From: Aquimarina spinulae
Lineage (GTDB): Bacteria > Bacteroidota > Bacteroidia > Flavobacteriales > Flavobacteriaceae
Assembly (NCBI RefSeq): GCF_943373825.1
Contig: NZ_CALSBP010000002.1
Span: 2,903,501 to 2,967,500 of the forward strand
Length of the DNA stretch: 64,000 nt
Reading direction: 5' to 3'
A program made the translations under genes and the position numbers. Shown piece after piece: positions 8,540 through 18,205 of the stretch. Positions within the stretch are counted from its first letter, which is position 1, and every line of letters starts with the position of its first letter. The notes below the pieces were generated by a model. The model was not told the origin of the DNA, did not search any database, and saw only the letters and a list, made by a program, of their open reading frames with translations.

Positions 8540-9064
8540 ATGACTAAAATATTTTTTACTTCCCTTTTAGTAATGAGTTCTTATTTTGGGTTTTCTCAAA
8601 ATGAAAAAGACATATCAGTAGAAAAATCAGTTTTTGGGATTCAAACTGGCTTATTAGGTATATGGGCTCACAATGAATTAAAATTATCAAATCAAGTTGC
8701 TTTACGAAGTGAAGTTGGTTTAGGAGGTCTTAATACAGCAAACATTAGACCTGTGTTAGCATTAGAACCTCGTTGGTACTACAATCTAAAAAGGCGTGCT
8801 GATAAGAATAAAAGAATAGATGGTAATAGTGGTAATTACATATCTCTCAGAGCCCGTTATCATTTTCATAGTACCGAAGATGCTAAAAAATCTAATCTAT
8901 ATCATCTATTGACTGTTGTTACTTGGGGTATTAGAAGAAACATTGGCAAGCATTTTAATTACGAAGCTGGAGTTGGTACAGGGCTTGGTTTTGAGAAAGG
9001 GAATGACAGAGAGGTTAATTTCTTGGTGCCTTATGCTACCTTCACTATTGGATATCGTTTTTAG
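8540..9064 (+). CDS. Predicted small outer-membrane beta-barrel protein
   Basis: A 174-residue exported protein. A signal peptide (MTKIFFTSLLVMSSYFGFSQ) ends at a typical flavobacterial FSQ-N site. The mature part alternates hydrophobic and polar residues in strands with glycine-rich turns (SEVGLGGLNTANIRP, YEAGVGTGLGFEKG) and ends in an aromatic TIGYRF strand, as expected for a Bam-inserted barrel. I recognise no named family. It follows the membrane AraC regulator in the same direction and could be controlled by it. A role in envelope permeability or adhesion would be a guess. Confidence 0.72.
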   Translation: MTKIFFTSLLVMSSYFGFSQNEKDISVEKSVFGIQTGLLGIWAHNELKLSNQVALRSEVGLGGLNTANIRPVLALEPRWYYNLKRRADKNKRIDGNSGNYISLRARYHFHSTEDAKKSNLYHLLTVVTWGIRRNIGKHFNYEAGVGTGLGFEKGNDREVNFLVPYATFTIGYRF

Positions 9065-9179
9065 CAATTTTCGTAATCTTTAAATAGTACAGAATACCGT
9101 TTTCTTTTGATCAAGTGTTTTTTTGAATAGATCATCAAACTTTACAATTTTCAACTATAATAATTTCAAAAATAAAACT

Positions 9180-10592
9180 ATGATGAATTCATATATTAAG
9201 ATAAAAACAGAAATAATAAAGTATGTTAAAGCGTGTTTGCTAATACTCGTTTTATTAATTTTTACCACCTGTCAATCTGATGATGATACACCTTCTCCTA
9301 TAGTAGATCCAATTAATGGTTTTTGGGTATCAGCCGAAAAAGGGTGGATTTTTGAATTTACTGACGGTAAAGATATATTTTATAATATAAATACTGCGGG
9401 ATGTTCAATTCAGGATGATGATTTTGTTCCTGAAGAATTTTTTGGATTAAAATTAGATCTGGTGAGCGAAAATGAGCTAATAGCATCTACCGACTTATCC
9501 GATTCAGATGTGAAATTTACCCGGTTACCAAATCAAAATCCAAACTGTTTGCCAGATCAGATTTCTGCTACAGAAGATCCACAGGTTAATTTTGATCATT
9601 TCTGGAATATTTTTAATGACCACTATGCTTTTTTCGAAACTAGAAATGTAGACTGGTCTCAATATGAGAATTTAAGAGATCAGGTTACAGCTGAGAACCT
9701 ATATGATATTGTAGAAGAGCTAGTCCTTTTGTTAGAGGATGAACATGTAGGTGTCACAGATGAAGATAAAGATATTCAAATTGAACCAGGAGAGCCAAAA
9801 TTATTAGAAAGACTAAATGCTAACCTAAGTGGAGATCTCATTATAGAGAATATAGACGATTATGATGCTCTTGCAAGTCAAAAAGTGACAACAATAGTAA
9901 CAAAATATTTAGGGGGGAATTATGAAATAGATGACAATGGGAATATTCTATGGGGATTGATCAATGATGATATTGGATACATTAATATTGTAAAGATGGA
10001 AGGATACGGAACAAATTTTAGTGATGAGTTGACCGCATTAAATGCTGTATTAGATATGATGATGAACGATCTTAAAGCATCAGGAGTTTCTAAACTAATT
10101 ATTGACATACGTTTTAATGATGGAGGTCATGATACTGCAGCCTTAAATATGGTATCCCGTTTTATGGATCAGGAGCGAATTTCATATTTTAAAAAAGCTA
10201 GATTAGGTAACGGTTTTACCGAAAATAAATCCTTTTCTGTAGTACCTCGTGGAGATTTTCAATTTACAGGAGATATCATATTGCTCACAAGTCCCTATAG
10301 TATAAGTGCAGCAGATCTTTTTGCTTTATGTATGAAAGATTTACCGTATGTGACCATTGTAGGAGAAAATACTGCTGGTGCTTTTTCTACTATTCTTACG
10401 CATGTATTGCCTAATGGAGCAGAAGTGGGATTATCTAATGAAATATATACTGATGCGCAAGGAGAAGTTTTTGAAGTTATTGGTATTGGTCCTGAAAATG
10501 AAGAAAATCGAGTACCGTTTTTGTCAACTATAGATTTTCAAGAAGAAAAAGATAGTGGTATAGAACGTGCTTTGGAATTACTTAGTAATTAG
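9180..10592 (+). CDS. S41 family peptidase lipoprotein
   Basis: A lipoprotein with a C-terminal-processing-protease-like S41 domain, 470 residues from the ATG at 9180; that start is preferred over an upstream TTG because it places a normal signal before the lipobox. The lipobox is IFTTC (Cys31), followed by an acidic DDD stretch. The core carries IIDIRFNDGG and the catalytic serine segment SPYSISAADLFALC (about Ser376), then GENTAGAFS. The N-terminal part resembles the tricorn/CRBP-like helical region of Bacteroidota S41 proteins; a PDZ domain is not obvious. It may degrade peptides at the cell surface. It converges on the Asp-box gene with a palindrome between. Confidence 0.86.
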   Translation: MMNSYIKIKTEIIKYVKACLLILVLLIFTTCQSDDDTPSPIVDPINGFWVSAEKGWIFEFTDGKDIFYNINTAGCSIQDDDFVPEEFFGLKLDLVSENELIASTDLSDSDVKFTRLPNQNPNCLPDQISATEDPQVNFDHFWNIFNDHYAFFETRNVDWSQYENLRDQVTAENLYDIVEELVLLLEDEHVGVTDEDKDIQIEPGEPKLLERLNANLSGDLIIENIDDYDALASQKVTTIVTKYLGGNYEIDDNGNILWGLINDDIGYINIVKMEGYGTNFSDELTALNAVLDMMMNDLKASGVSKLIIDIRFNDGGHDTAALNMVSRFMDQERISYFKKARLGNGFTENKSFSVVPRGDFQFTGDIILLTSPYSISAADLFALCMKDLPYVTIVGENTAGAFSTILTHVLPNGAEVGLSNEIYTDAQGEVFEVIGIGPENEENRVPFLSTIDFQEEKDSGIERALELLSN

Positions 10593-10690
10593 ACAGTTTA
10601 TTCAGCGCGCTTCAAGAAGAGAATCCAATTTAAAATAAATTACGCTTGTCGTTAAGTTTAGGTATAACAAAAGTGTTATAGAATATAAAC

Positions 10691-10726
10691 CCGTTGCGCA
10701 TTTTGATATATCAAAATGCGCAACGG
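10691..10726. repeat. Perfect 36-base palindrome, possible bidirectional terminator
   Basis: CCGTTGCGCATTTTGATA is followed directly by its exact reverse complement, giving 18 bp with no loop. It lies between two convergent genes and is G+C-richer than its surroundings. No T tract follows on either strand, so it is not a textbook terminator. Rho-dependent termination, mRNA 3' protection or a protein site are alternatives. Confidence 0.7.
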
Positions 10727-10805
10727 ATAATATAAATGCAATAGTATTATCTCATAGCTATTGGTGTTTCCAATGTTCTAGTAATAGCAAAAGAATTTTT
10801 TGAAT

Positions 10806-13800
10806 TTATTTTTCTACAAAAAGATAATTAAGCTGCAAGGTGTTGAATTCAGTATTAAAACGTTTAATTTCTTCGGTAATTAATTTGTCAAAATTAGCTA
10901 ATTGATCATCGATCTTTTTAGTGAGTTCATTTTTTACAGCAATATCTTGTTCTGTAGGACCAAAATCCCCCATACCTACCAGAGAATTTAGGTGCCCTAG
11001 TTTGTTGGTAAGTTTAATAGGAAAGTTTAAAGGATCCTGATTACTTTTGTTTTTGGTTTGGTATAATGCTTTTTCGATTTCGCCAAATTGTTTTTGTAAG
11101 TCTGAAGCCTTTTTTACCAGATCTTTAGTTGCCGAATTGTCTTTATACTGTGTCGAAAATGCTTTAAGCTGGGCGTTAATTTTTCTGATTTTCTTTATAG
11201 ATTTATGCGCCTTGTCTACTGTTTTATTTATACTGGTAATAAAATCAAATTGCGATTGCATTTGTTGTGACGATGCTTCTGTTCTGGGATCGGCCACTAT
11301 GGTAAAAGGTTGTTTAGATACTTCTTTCCCATTTACTGCAAGACTTACATTATAATTACCAGGTATAGCTTTTGGACCATTAAGATTTGCCCACCAAAGA
11401 ATCATACCATCTAATTTTTCTGCTCCCTCTCCTCTCATATTCCAGGCAAATAGTTGTGCTCCTTTTTTCTCTATTTTTAATTGATCTTTTTTATCTTTTG
11501 CTTTTGTACTAAATGATTTTAGTGTATCATTTTTAGTATTAAAATAGGTTAAAGAAACTGTATCTTTTGCTGCGTCATAATTTTTGAGATAGAAATACGT
11601 CATAACACCAGCGGGATGATTAGTTCCTGCTGTTTTAGAATCTTTAACACTTCCTCCACCCATGCGATAAGAATTCTTGGGTTTATATAAAATATGATTT
11701 TGAGTTTTCATCGCATTACTTAACTGATGTAAGACCGTTAAATCATCAATTATCCAAAGACTTCTCCCTTGCGTAGCAACAATCAAATTATTATCCTTAA
11801 TTGTTAGATCTGTAATGGGCACAATAGGTAAATTCAATTGAAAAGACTCCCAGTTTACTCCATCATTAAAAGAGATATACATACCTGTTTCTGTACCCGC
11901 ATATAATACTCCTTTTTGGTTGGGATCCTCACGAAGAACACGTGTAAAATGTTCGTTTTTGATTCCATTTGTAATTTTTGTCCATGATTTACCATAATCG
12001 GTAGTCTTATATAGATAAGGAGCAAAGTCTCCTGATTTATATTTAGTACCGGCAATATAGCAAGTACCCTCCGCAAAAACACTGGGCTCGATACTATTGA
12101 TCATCATCCACTCTGGCATTCCTTTCGGTGTTACATTGTTCCAGGATTTTCCTCCATCCTGACTTACATGTACAAGACCATCATCACTTCCTACCCAAAG
12201 TAACCCTTCTTTAACCGGGCTTTCTGCAGCAGCAAAAATGGTACAATAATATTCTACAGATGTGTTGTCTTGTGTGATAGGGCCTCCAGAAGATTTTTGT
12301 TTATCAGGGTCGTTTCTGGTTAAATCGGGACTAATCACTTTCCAGCTTTGTCCTTCATTTTCGGTAACATGAACATGATTAGAAAATGTATATAGTCTGT
12401 TTGGATTATGTTTAGAGAATAGTATTGGGAAATTCCATTGAAAACGATATTTCATGTCTTCTGCACCATGCCCCATAGGATTATCTGGCCATACACTAAT
12501 AGAGCGTACTGTTTCTGTTTTATGATTTACCCGGGTAAGAAAGCCATCATAACTGCCTCCGTAAACAACATCATTATCTTTAGGATCGACAGCAATATGG
12601 GCCGATTCCCCTCCGGCTGTACTTTCCCAATCATCTTCAGAAATACTCCATCCTGTACTTCTATGATTGATACGTATAGTAGAATTATCCTGTTGAGCAG
12701 CATAGATTCTATATGGAAAACTATTATCGGTAGTCACTCGGTAAAACTGCGAAGTGGGTTGATTGTGATATGTACTCCAGGTCTCACCCCCATCATAGGT
12801 GACTTGTGCACCACCATCATCACCAATTACCATACGTTTTGGGTTTTCTGGAGCAATCCATAGATCATGGTGATCTCCATGCGGAGCGCGATAACTGCTA
12901 AAATTTTTACCTCCGTCTTTACTTTTATGATACGATACATTAACGACATAGACAACATCTATATCTTGTGGATCAGCATAAATACGACTATAATACCATG
13001 CACGTTGACGTAGGCTTCTGCTACTGTTTAATTGGCTCCAGGTGTCACCGCCATCATCACTGCGATATACCCCGCCTTTTTCTTTATTTTCTACAATAGC
13101 CCACACTCGTTCACTATTTACGGGAGAAACAGTTACTCCCATAATTCCTAAAGTATCTTTGGCAAATCCTTTGTGTTGCGAAATTTCATTCCATGTTTGT
13201 CCACTATCTGTACTTTTCCAAAGGGCAGAACCTTTTCCTCCAGAGCTAAGGCTATAAGGTGTTCTTCTTGCATTCCACGTTGAAGCATACAAAATTCGAG
13301 GATTATTTGGATCTAAAGTTAGATCTACCGCTCCGGCATCTTGATTTGCAAACAGTACTTTATTCCATGTTGTTCCTCCATCAATACTTTTATATACCCC
13401 ACGATTTTGAGTAGGTTTATATATATTGCCTAATACTGCAGCATATACAATATCAGGATTAGTAGGATGAATAGTTATTCTTGGGATATGCCTGCTTTTA
13501 GGAAGACCAGCTTGCACCCACGTTTTACCAGCATCAACACTTTTCCAGATACCATAACCCGAAGATACATTTCCTCGTAATGTTTTTTCTCCACCACCTA
13601 CATAGATTACATTAGGATCACTTTTAGATATGGCAATTGCACCAATTGACCCTCCAAAGAAACCATCAGAGATATTTTTCCAGGTACGTCCACCGTCTGT
13701 AGTTTTCCAAACTCCACCACCAGTGGCTCCAAAATAAAATAGATTAGGCTTTCCTGGTACTCCAGTTACAGCTGCACTTCGCCCACCACGAAATGGTCCA

Positions 13801-13919
13801 ATAAGTCTATATTCTAGAGCGTCATAAAGTTCCTGATTATACGTTTGAGAGTTGGATGTAAAAATACTTGAGAAAGTAAAAAAGAGTAAAAGAATTAGGT
13901 TACCGAATTGTGAATGCAT
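10806..13919 (-). CDS. Exported VPS10/sortilin-like Asp-box (BNR) repeat protein
   Basis: A 1037-residue protein with a signal peptide ending near SNSQ. Residues about 35-730 form two seven- to ten-bladed propellers marked by at least eleven Asp-box motifs of S-x-D-x-G-x-T-W type (KTTDGGRTW, KSIDGGTTW, KSTDSGQTW, RSDDGGDTW, VSQDGGKSW, KTTDYGKSW and others). The last 250 residues are a beta domain and a lysine-rich, probably coiled-coil tail. Databases often call such proteins glycosyl hydrolases, but the Asp-box is structural and I see no catalytic sialidase arginine triad. Role uncertain; a periplasmic or secreted binding scaffold or peptide-processing factor is possible. Confidence 0.87.
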   Translation of the reverse strand: MHSQFGNLILLLFFTFSSIFTSNSQTYNQELYDALEYRLIGPFRGGRSAAVTGVPGKPNLFYFGATGGGVWKTTDGGRTWKNISDGFFGGSIGAIAISKSDPNVIYVGGGEKTLRGNVSSGYGIWKSVDAGKTWVQAGLPKSRHIPRITIHPTNPDIVYAAVLGNIYKPTQNRGVYKSIDGGTTWNKVLFANQDAGAVDLTLDPNNPRILYASTWNARRTPYSLSSGGKGSALWKSTDSGQTWNEISQHKGFAKDTLGIMGVTVSPVNSERVWAIVENKEKGGVYRSDDGGDTWSQLNSSRSLRQRAWYYSRIYADPQDIDVVYVVNVSYHKSKDGGKNFSSYRAPHGDHHDLWIAPENPKRMVIGDDGGAQVTYDGGETWSTYHNQPTSQFYRVTTDNSFPYRIYAAQQDNSTIRINHRSTGWSISEDDWESTAGGESAHIAVDPKDNDVVYGGSYDGFLTRVNHKTETVRSISVWPDNPMGHGAEDMKYRFQWNFPILFSKHNPNRLYTFSNHVHVTENEGQSWKVISPDLTRNDPDKQKSSGGPITQDNTSVEYYCTIFAAAESPVKEGLLWVGSDDGLVHVSQDGGKSWNNVTPKGMPEWMMINSIEPSVFAEGTCYIAGTKYKSGDFAPYLYKTTDYGKSWTKITNGIKNEHFTRVLREDPNQKGVLYAGTETGMYISFNDGVNWESFQLNLPIVPITDLTIKDNNLIVATQGRSLWIIDDLTVLHQLSNAMKTQNHILYKPKNSYRMGGGSVKDSKTAGTNHPAGVMTYFYLKNYDAAKDTVSLTYFNTKNDTLKSFSTKAKDKKDQLKIEKKGAQLFAWNMRGEGAEKLDGMILWWANLNGPKAIPGNYNVSLAVNGKEVSKQPFTIVADPRTEASSQQMQSQFDFITSINKTVDKAHKSIKKIRKINAQLKAFSTQYKDNSATKDLVKKASDLQKQFGEIEKALYQTKNKSNQDPLNFPIKLTNKLGHLNSLVGMGDFGPTEQDIAVKNELTKKIDDQLANFDKLITEEIKRFNTEFNTLQLNYLFVEK

Positions 13920-14075
13920 AGTTAGTTGATATTTAATTTAAAAGCTTTGCATTTTCAGATAAATTATAGATAAAATAGATTTGATGGGATACTAAAGTCT
14001 GGAATTAAAAATTATTCCAAAAGATTTTCACGTAATTTTAACCTTAGCTATTGAGATCATTTCTAATTTTGAAGC

Positions 14076-15089
14076 ATGGTTATAGAAGGTTTTATACTTG
14101 TCTTAAGTTGTTTGGGCGTTATTCAGGCTCTTTTCTTATGTTTTTATCTTTTTACGCTTAAAAAAGGAAATAGAAAAGCGAATATATTTTTGGCTTTAGT
14201 ATTGTTAGGATTAACAATACGAATAGGGAAATCTGTTTTTCATAATTATATAGAAGTTGATCCCAGATTAAGGAATTTGGCTATTTCGACAATATTGGCA
14301 GTAGGTCCTTTTCTTTGGTTTTATGGAAAAACTCTTTTTGAGAAACAGCAAACCTTTTCAAACCGATACTATATTCATTTAGCCCCTTTTGGATTATTTG
14401 TTTTGTGTAGCCCTTTTATTCCTAATAATGGAGATGTGCTCTCGTATGTTGCATATTCTTTGGTTCTCCTTCATTTTGGTATCTATTTATCCATTTGCTG
14501 GAAAACTATTTTAAAAATCACAAACGATGCAAATCCTCAACTTTTAAAATGGTATAGAAATATTGTAGTTGGAGTTAGCGTGATTTGGGCACTGTATCTT
14601 GGTATTTTTCTAAGGTTGATTCCATTTTATATTTTGGGTGCTATTTCTTTTTCATTTTTAATATATATGTTTTCTTACCTGCTTTTAAAAAGACATGTTT
14701 TTGCTTTAGAAAAATATAGCAACTCTAAAATTGATCGAGAAACCTCTAAAGAATTACTTCATCGTGTAAAAGAACTATTTGAAAATGAGAAAATTTATTT
14801 AGATAGTAGCATTTCATTAAAGACTATAGCAGAAAAATTATCAGTTCCCTCTAGAGAGCTATCTCAGGTGATTAATGAGAATGAGCAAAAGAATTTCTCT
14901 GAGTTTGTAAATCATTTTCGAATAACAAAAGCCAAAAAATTGCTGGTAAATTCTGAGTATGCATTAGAAAAAATTGCAACCATAGCTTATGATTGCGGTT
15001 TTGGTAATGTTACATCTTTTAATCTTGCTTTTAAGGCTGAAACTAAGCTTACACCTTCACAATATAGGACTCAATATAGTGCTGCTTGA
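14076..15089 (+). CDS. Membrane-anchored AraC-family transcriptional regulator
   Basis: A 337-residue protein with about seven hydrophobic segments in residues 1-210, then a linker and an AraC-type domain (about 235-335) with SLKTIAEKLSVPSRELSQVI and the second helix-turn-helix ALEKIATIAYDCGFGNVTSFNLAF, ending TPSQYR. It has the same architecture as the regulator at 7.3 kb, but the two differ strongly in sequence. It is divergent from the Asp-box gene and precedes the sugar dehydrogenase by 80 bases, so either could be a target. A TAATTTTG element at 14064-14071 ends four bases before the ATG; without a -33 box its meaning is doubtful. Confidence 0.88.
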   Translation: MVIEGFILVLSCLGVIQALFLCFYLFTLKKGNRKANIFLALVLLGLTIRIGKSVFHNYIEVDPRLRNLAISTILAVGPFLWFYGKTLFEKQQTFSNRYYIHLAPFGLFVLCSPFIPNNGDVLSYVAYSLVLLHFGIYLSICWKTILKITNDANPQLLKWYRNIVVGVSVIWALYLGIFLRLIPFYILGAISFSFLIYMFSYLLLKRHVFALEKYSNSKIDRETSKELLHRVKELFENEKIYLDSSISLKTIAEKLSVPSRELSQVINENEQKNFSEFVNHFRITKAKKLLVNSEYALEKIATIAYDCGFGNVTSFNLAFKAETKLTPSQYRTQYSAA

Positions 15090-15169
15090 TTGATTTTTCG
15101 TTTTAAAGATCGTGTTTTTTAAAGGGTTTTGATCTAGTCTTTTGGATTTTGCACTCAGAAAAATTCAAA

Positions 15170-16340
15170 ATGATGTCAATGAATAAATCAATATTCGCAC
15201 TGTTTTTGATTGTGACAGCTTGCACTAAAATTGAAAAGCCTTCAGAAGTTTTACAAACAAAAACACGTCCAACAAAAGAAATCATAATAGATAGTCTTAA
15301 GCATCCCTGGAGCATGGTTTTTTTTATCAGAAGATGAAGTTCTGATATCTGAAAAGGATGGAGATCTGGTTAAAGTAAACCTTATTTCAAAAGAAAAAAG
15401 AGTTATTAAAGGGTTTCCACGTGATCTTACTGATAGTATTAGAGTCGTTACAGGAGGCGATAATTCTGGTATTTTTGAAGTATTGTTGGATCCTGATTTC
15501 AGCAACAATAAATACGTATATCTTTCGTATGCTGCAAAAAGGAAAGGAGAAGGAAGTGCCACAAAAGTAGTGCGTGCAGTACTAAAAAATGATTCCTTAG
15601 TTACTACAAAAACATTGCTCGAAGCCGGGCCTTTTACAAGAGAATATTTTCATTACGGAGGAGGGATGACTTTTGGGCTTGATGGTAAATTATACATTAC
15701 CATGGGGGAACGATTGTTTAAAGAAATTGATGAACCCGAAATACCGATTGCTCAGGATATAACCGATAAACGAGGGAAAATCTATCGAATAAACCCCGAT
15801 GGAAGTATACCTGATGATAATCCTGATTTTGGTACAACAGCGGTTCCTGGAGTTTATGCAATCGGAATTAGAGCTGCACAGGGGATAACAACACATCCAG
15901 AAACAGGTGAGATATGGTTTAGCGAGCACGGCACCCGACAAGGAGATGAGGTTAATATGCTAAAATCTGGAGCTAATTATGGCTGGCCCATTATAACTAC
16001 AGGAGGTTATCGAAGTAAAGAGTATTATCCTCCTAAAATTGAAGGAGCTGTATTTACGGATCCCATTTGGTATTGGCAGCACACTGTTGCACCTACCGGA
16101 CTCATATTTTATACAGGTGATGAATTTCCCGAATGGAAAAATGATTTACTGGTTCCTGGTTTGAGTAGAGGAAGTCTGTGGAGATTTAGAATTGAAAATA
16201 AAACCATAAAAAGTACCGAGGAATTATTTACTGACGATAGAATACGATCCAGAAAAATAACGCAAAGCCCAGAAGGAAAACTCTATTTACTAACCGATGA
16301 ACCTAATGGGAAAATTTTAAGAATAAAAAATAATCAATAA
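15170..16340 (+). pseudogene. PQQ-dependent sugar (aldose) dehydrogenase lipoprotein, frameshifted
   Basis: One gene of about 389 codons is split by a +1 shift in a run of eight T (15318-15325). Before it lie a signal peptide and lipobox (LIVTAC, then TKIEKPS) and the conserved start of the propeller, HPWSMVF. With seven T the reading continues as VFLSEDEVLISEKDGDLV through the whole six-bladed propeller, including YGGGMTFGLDGKLYIT and the YliI-type signature WFSEHGTRQGDEVN with GANYGWP. All hallmark motifs are intact downstream, so the lesion is young, a sequencing error, or rescued by slippage. Intact homologues oxidise aldoses with soluble PQQ in the periplasm. Confidence 0.85.
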
Positions 16341-16387
16341 CCTTAATATGAAGTGATTTAAACCACTTCTTTAATAAAACAAAACAC

Positions 16388-16810
16388 ATGAAAACCTATT
16401 TTTGGATAACCCTATTTTTAGTTAGCTGTAACATCACCATTGCACAATCAGAAGATGATAATATACGCTCTTCGATTAATAAATATCTGAAGGGAACCTC
16501 ATACAGCCAACCAGAAGTGATTAAAGAAGCTTTTTATGATGAAGCGAATTTGTTTCTTACTCATAAAGAGAAAAAACTATGGATTGTACCCATCAAAGAA
16601 TATGCTTCATGGTTTGAAAAAAGGGAGCAAGGAAAATTTAATGGTAGAACAGGTAAAATATTATCTGTAGACAGAGAAAATGATATTGCTATGGCAAAAG
16701 CCGAAATCTTGATAGAAGGTAAAAATGTACGATATATCGATATTTTTCTTCTGAAAAAGATTGATGGAGAGTGGAAAATTATTAGCAAAGCAGCTACAAC
16801 CAAAAAGTAA
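16388..16810 (+). CDS. Exported NTF2-like protein, putative lumazine-binding family
   Basis: A 140-residue protein with a signal peptide ending ITIAQ. The mature cone-shaped NTF2 fold is suggested by IRSSINKYLKGTSYSQPEVIKEAFYDEA, then a beta sheet with MAKAEILIEG and IDIFLLKKIDGEWKIISKA. That arrangement is typical of the Lumazine_bd_2/SnoaL-like proteins abundant in Flavobacteriia. It lies 47 bases after the sugar dehydrogenase gene on the same strand and may share its transcript. Actual ligand binding is untested for most members. It converges on the MATE gene with six bases between the stops. Confidence 0.82.
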   Translation: MKTYFWITLFLVSCNITIAQSEDDNIRSSINKYLKGTSYSQPEVIKEAFYDEANLFLTHKEKKLWIVPIKEYASWFEKREQGKFNGRTGKILSVDRENDIAMAKAEILIEGKNVRYIDIFLLKKIDGEWKIISKAATTKK

Positions 16811-16816
16811 AAACAA

Positions 16817-18205
16817 CTAGTTACTTTTTGTAATAAGCTTAGTTCTCACTTCCCGGTTCAGAAAATACCCGGTAACCAGAGTTGCCAGAATATCTGCTAT
16901 CGGGAAAGAAATCCAAACCCCTAATTCACCATAAAACTTAGGAAGAATTAAAATAAGTGGAATAAAAAAGAAACCTTGTCTTGATAATGTAAGTAATAAA
17001 GCGGGAATGGCTTTCCCTACGGCCTGAAAATAGGCAGCTCCTATAAGCTGAAGTGCAATAATAGGTGTCGCAGCAAACACCCATCGCATAGGTTCTGCAG
17101 TATGAGATAACACATATTGATTTAGAGCTAATTCTTTAGGAGCTAGATTAGGGTTGTTACTCAGAAATAAAGTTGTTATTTCTGCCGGAAAAATCATTAG
17201 CCCAATAAAAACTAATGATGCCAAGATCGCAGCATATTTGATTGCGGTATTAATAGATTCTCTAACACGAGGGTAATGTTGCGCGCCGTAATTATATCCA
17301 GCAATGGGTAAAAACCCTTGTGTAACACCAAATACAGGAAACAGAGCAAACATTAACATTCGACCAATAATAGCATATACTGCTACCAGGCCTTCTTGTC
17401 CTAGATCGAATAAAATATTGTTCATTAATAAATAGGTAATGCTTACTACAGCTTGCCTGGCCAGGGTTACTCCACCAAGTGAAGCAATTTCTGAAACGAT
17501 CTCTTTTTGTAAGCCAAGATGACGAAAACTAATCTTTAATTCAGAGTTTTTAGAACTGAAAAACCAAAATATATATAAAAAACAAGCAAGATACGAGCCT
17601 GTTGTCGCCCATGCAGCACCGTGCATTCCCATATCCATTACGTTAATAAAAAGATAATCCATAAACAGATTACCAACTGTGGGGATAATCATAGCCGTCA
17701 TAGCAAATTTGGGCTTTCCTTCTGCTCTGATCACCGTATTACCCATCATAGCAAAACCGAGGATGGGTACACCATATAAAATAATAGTGTAGTAGATTTT
17801 GGCTGGTTCAAAAATATCTCCTTTTCCACCAAATTTTGGAATAATATCATCAACAAAAACCAAACCTAAAACAACCAAAGAAACCATAAAAATCAAAGAA
17901 AGAGTAATCTGATTTCCAAAAGTCTTGAGTGCTTTTTCCTTATTATTAGCACCTAATGCTCTAGAAATTATGCTAGAACCTCCTACGCCAATAGACATTC
18001 CTAATGCAGCAATAAAAAAGGATACGGGAAGTACTACATTAATAGCTGCAATGGCAATAGAACCGATCCAGTTACCAACAAAGATCGAATCTATTAGAAT
18101 ATTAAGTGACATCACCAATATCCCTATAGAGGCCGGAACTGCTTGCTTTATTAGCAATTTCCCAATAGGCTCTGTCCCCAGAGCTTCAGAAGTTATTTTT
18201 GCCAT
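16817..18205 (-). CDS. MATE family multidrug efflux transporter
   Basis: A 462-residue inner-membrane antiporter with twelve predicted helices in two pseudo-symmetric halves. The N-lobe has LLIKQAVPASIGILVMSLN, DSIFVGNWIG and SIGVGGSSIISRALGA. The C-lobe has QGFLPIAGYNYGAQ and the matching helix pattern. It is expected to export cationic drugs or metabolites using Na+ or H+. I start it at the ATG 18203-18205, which overlaps the hemH stop by one base (TAATG). A longer frame starting at 18235 would run into hemH and lacks support. The one-base overlap implies translational coupling with ferrochelatase, which may hint at porphyrin export but does not show it. Confidence 0.93.
   Translation of the reverse strand: MAKITSEALGTEPIGKLLIKQAVPASIGILVMSLNILIDSIFVGNWIGSIAIAAINVVLPVSFFIAALGMSIGVGGSSIISRALGANNKEKALKTFGNQITLSLIFMVSLVVLGLVFVDDIIPKFGGKGDIFEPAKIYYTIILYGVPILGFAMMGNTVIRAEGKPKFAMTAMIIPTVGNLFMDYLFINVMDMGMHGAAWATTGSYLACFLYIFWFFSSKNSELKISFRHLGLQKEIVSEIASLGGVTLARQAVVSITYLLMNNILFDLGQEGLVAVYAIIGRMLMFALFPVFGVTQGFLPIAGYNYGAQHYPRVRESINTAIKYAAILASLVFIGLMIFPAEITTLFLSNNPNLAPKELALNQYVLSHTAEPMRWVFAATPIIALQLIGAAYFQAVGKAIPALLLTLSRQGFFFIPLILILPKFYGELGVWISFPIADILATLVTGYFLNREVRTKLITKSN

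Noticed and set aside
12438..12863. Open frame of 141 codons opposite the Asp-box gene
   Set aside because: It lies wholly inside a well-supported gene, has no domain, and its length is expected from antisense shadowing of a long gene.
14064..14078. Leaderless transcript for the AraC gene at 14076 from TAATTTTG
   Set aside because: No -33 box at the right distance, so the match is probably chance in T-rich DNA.
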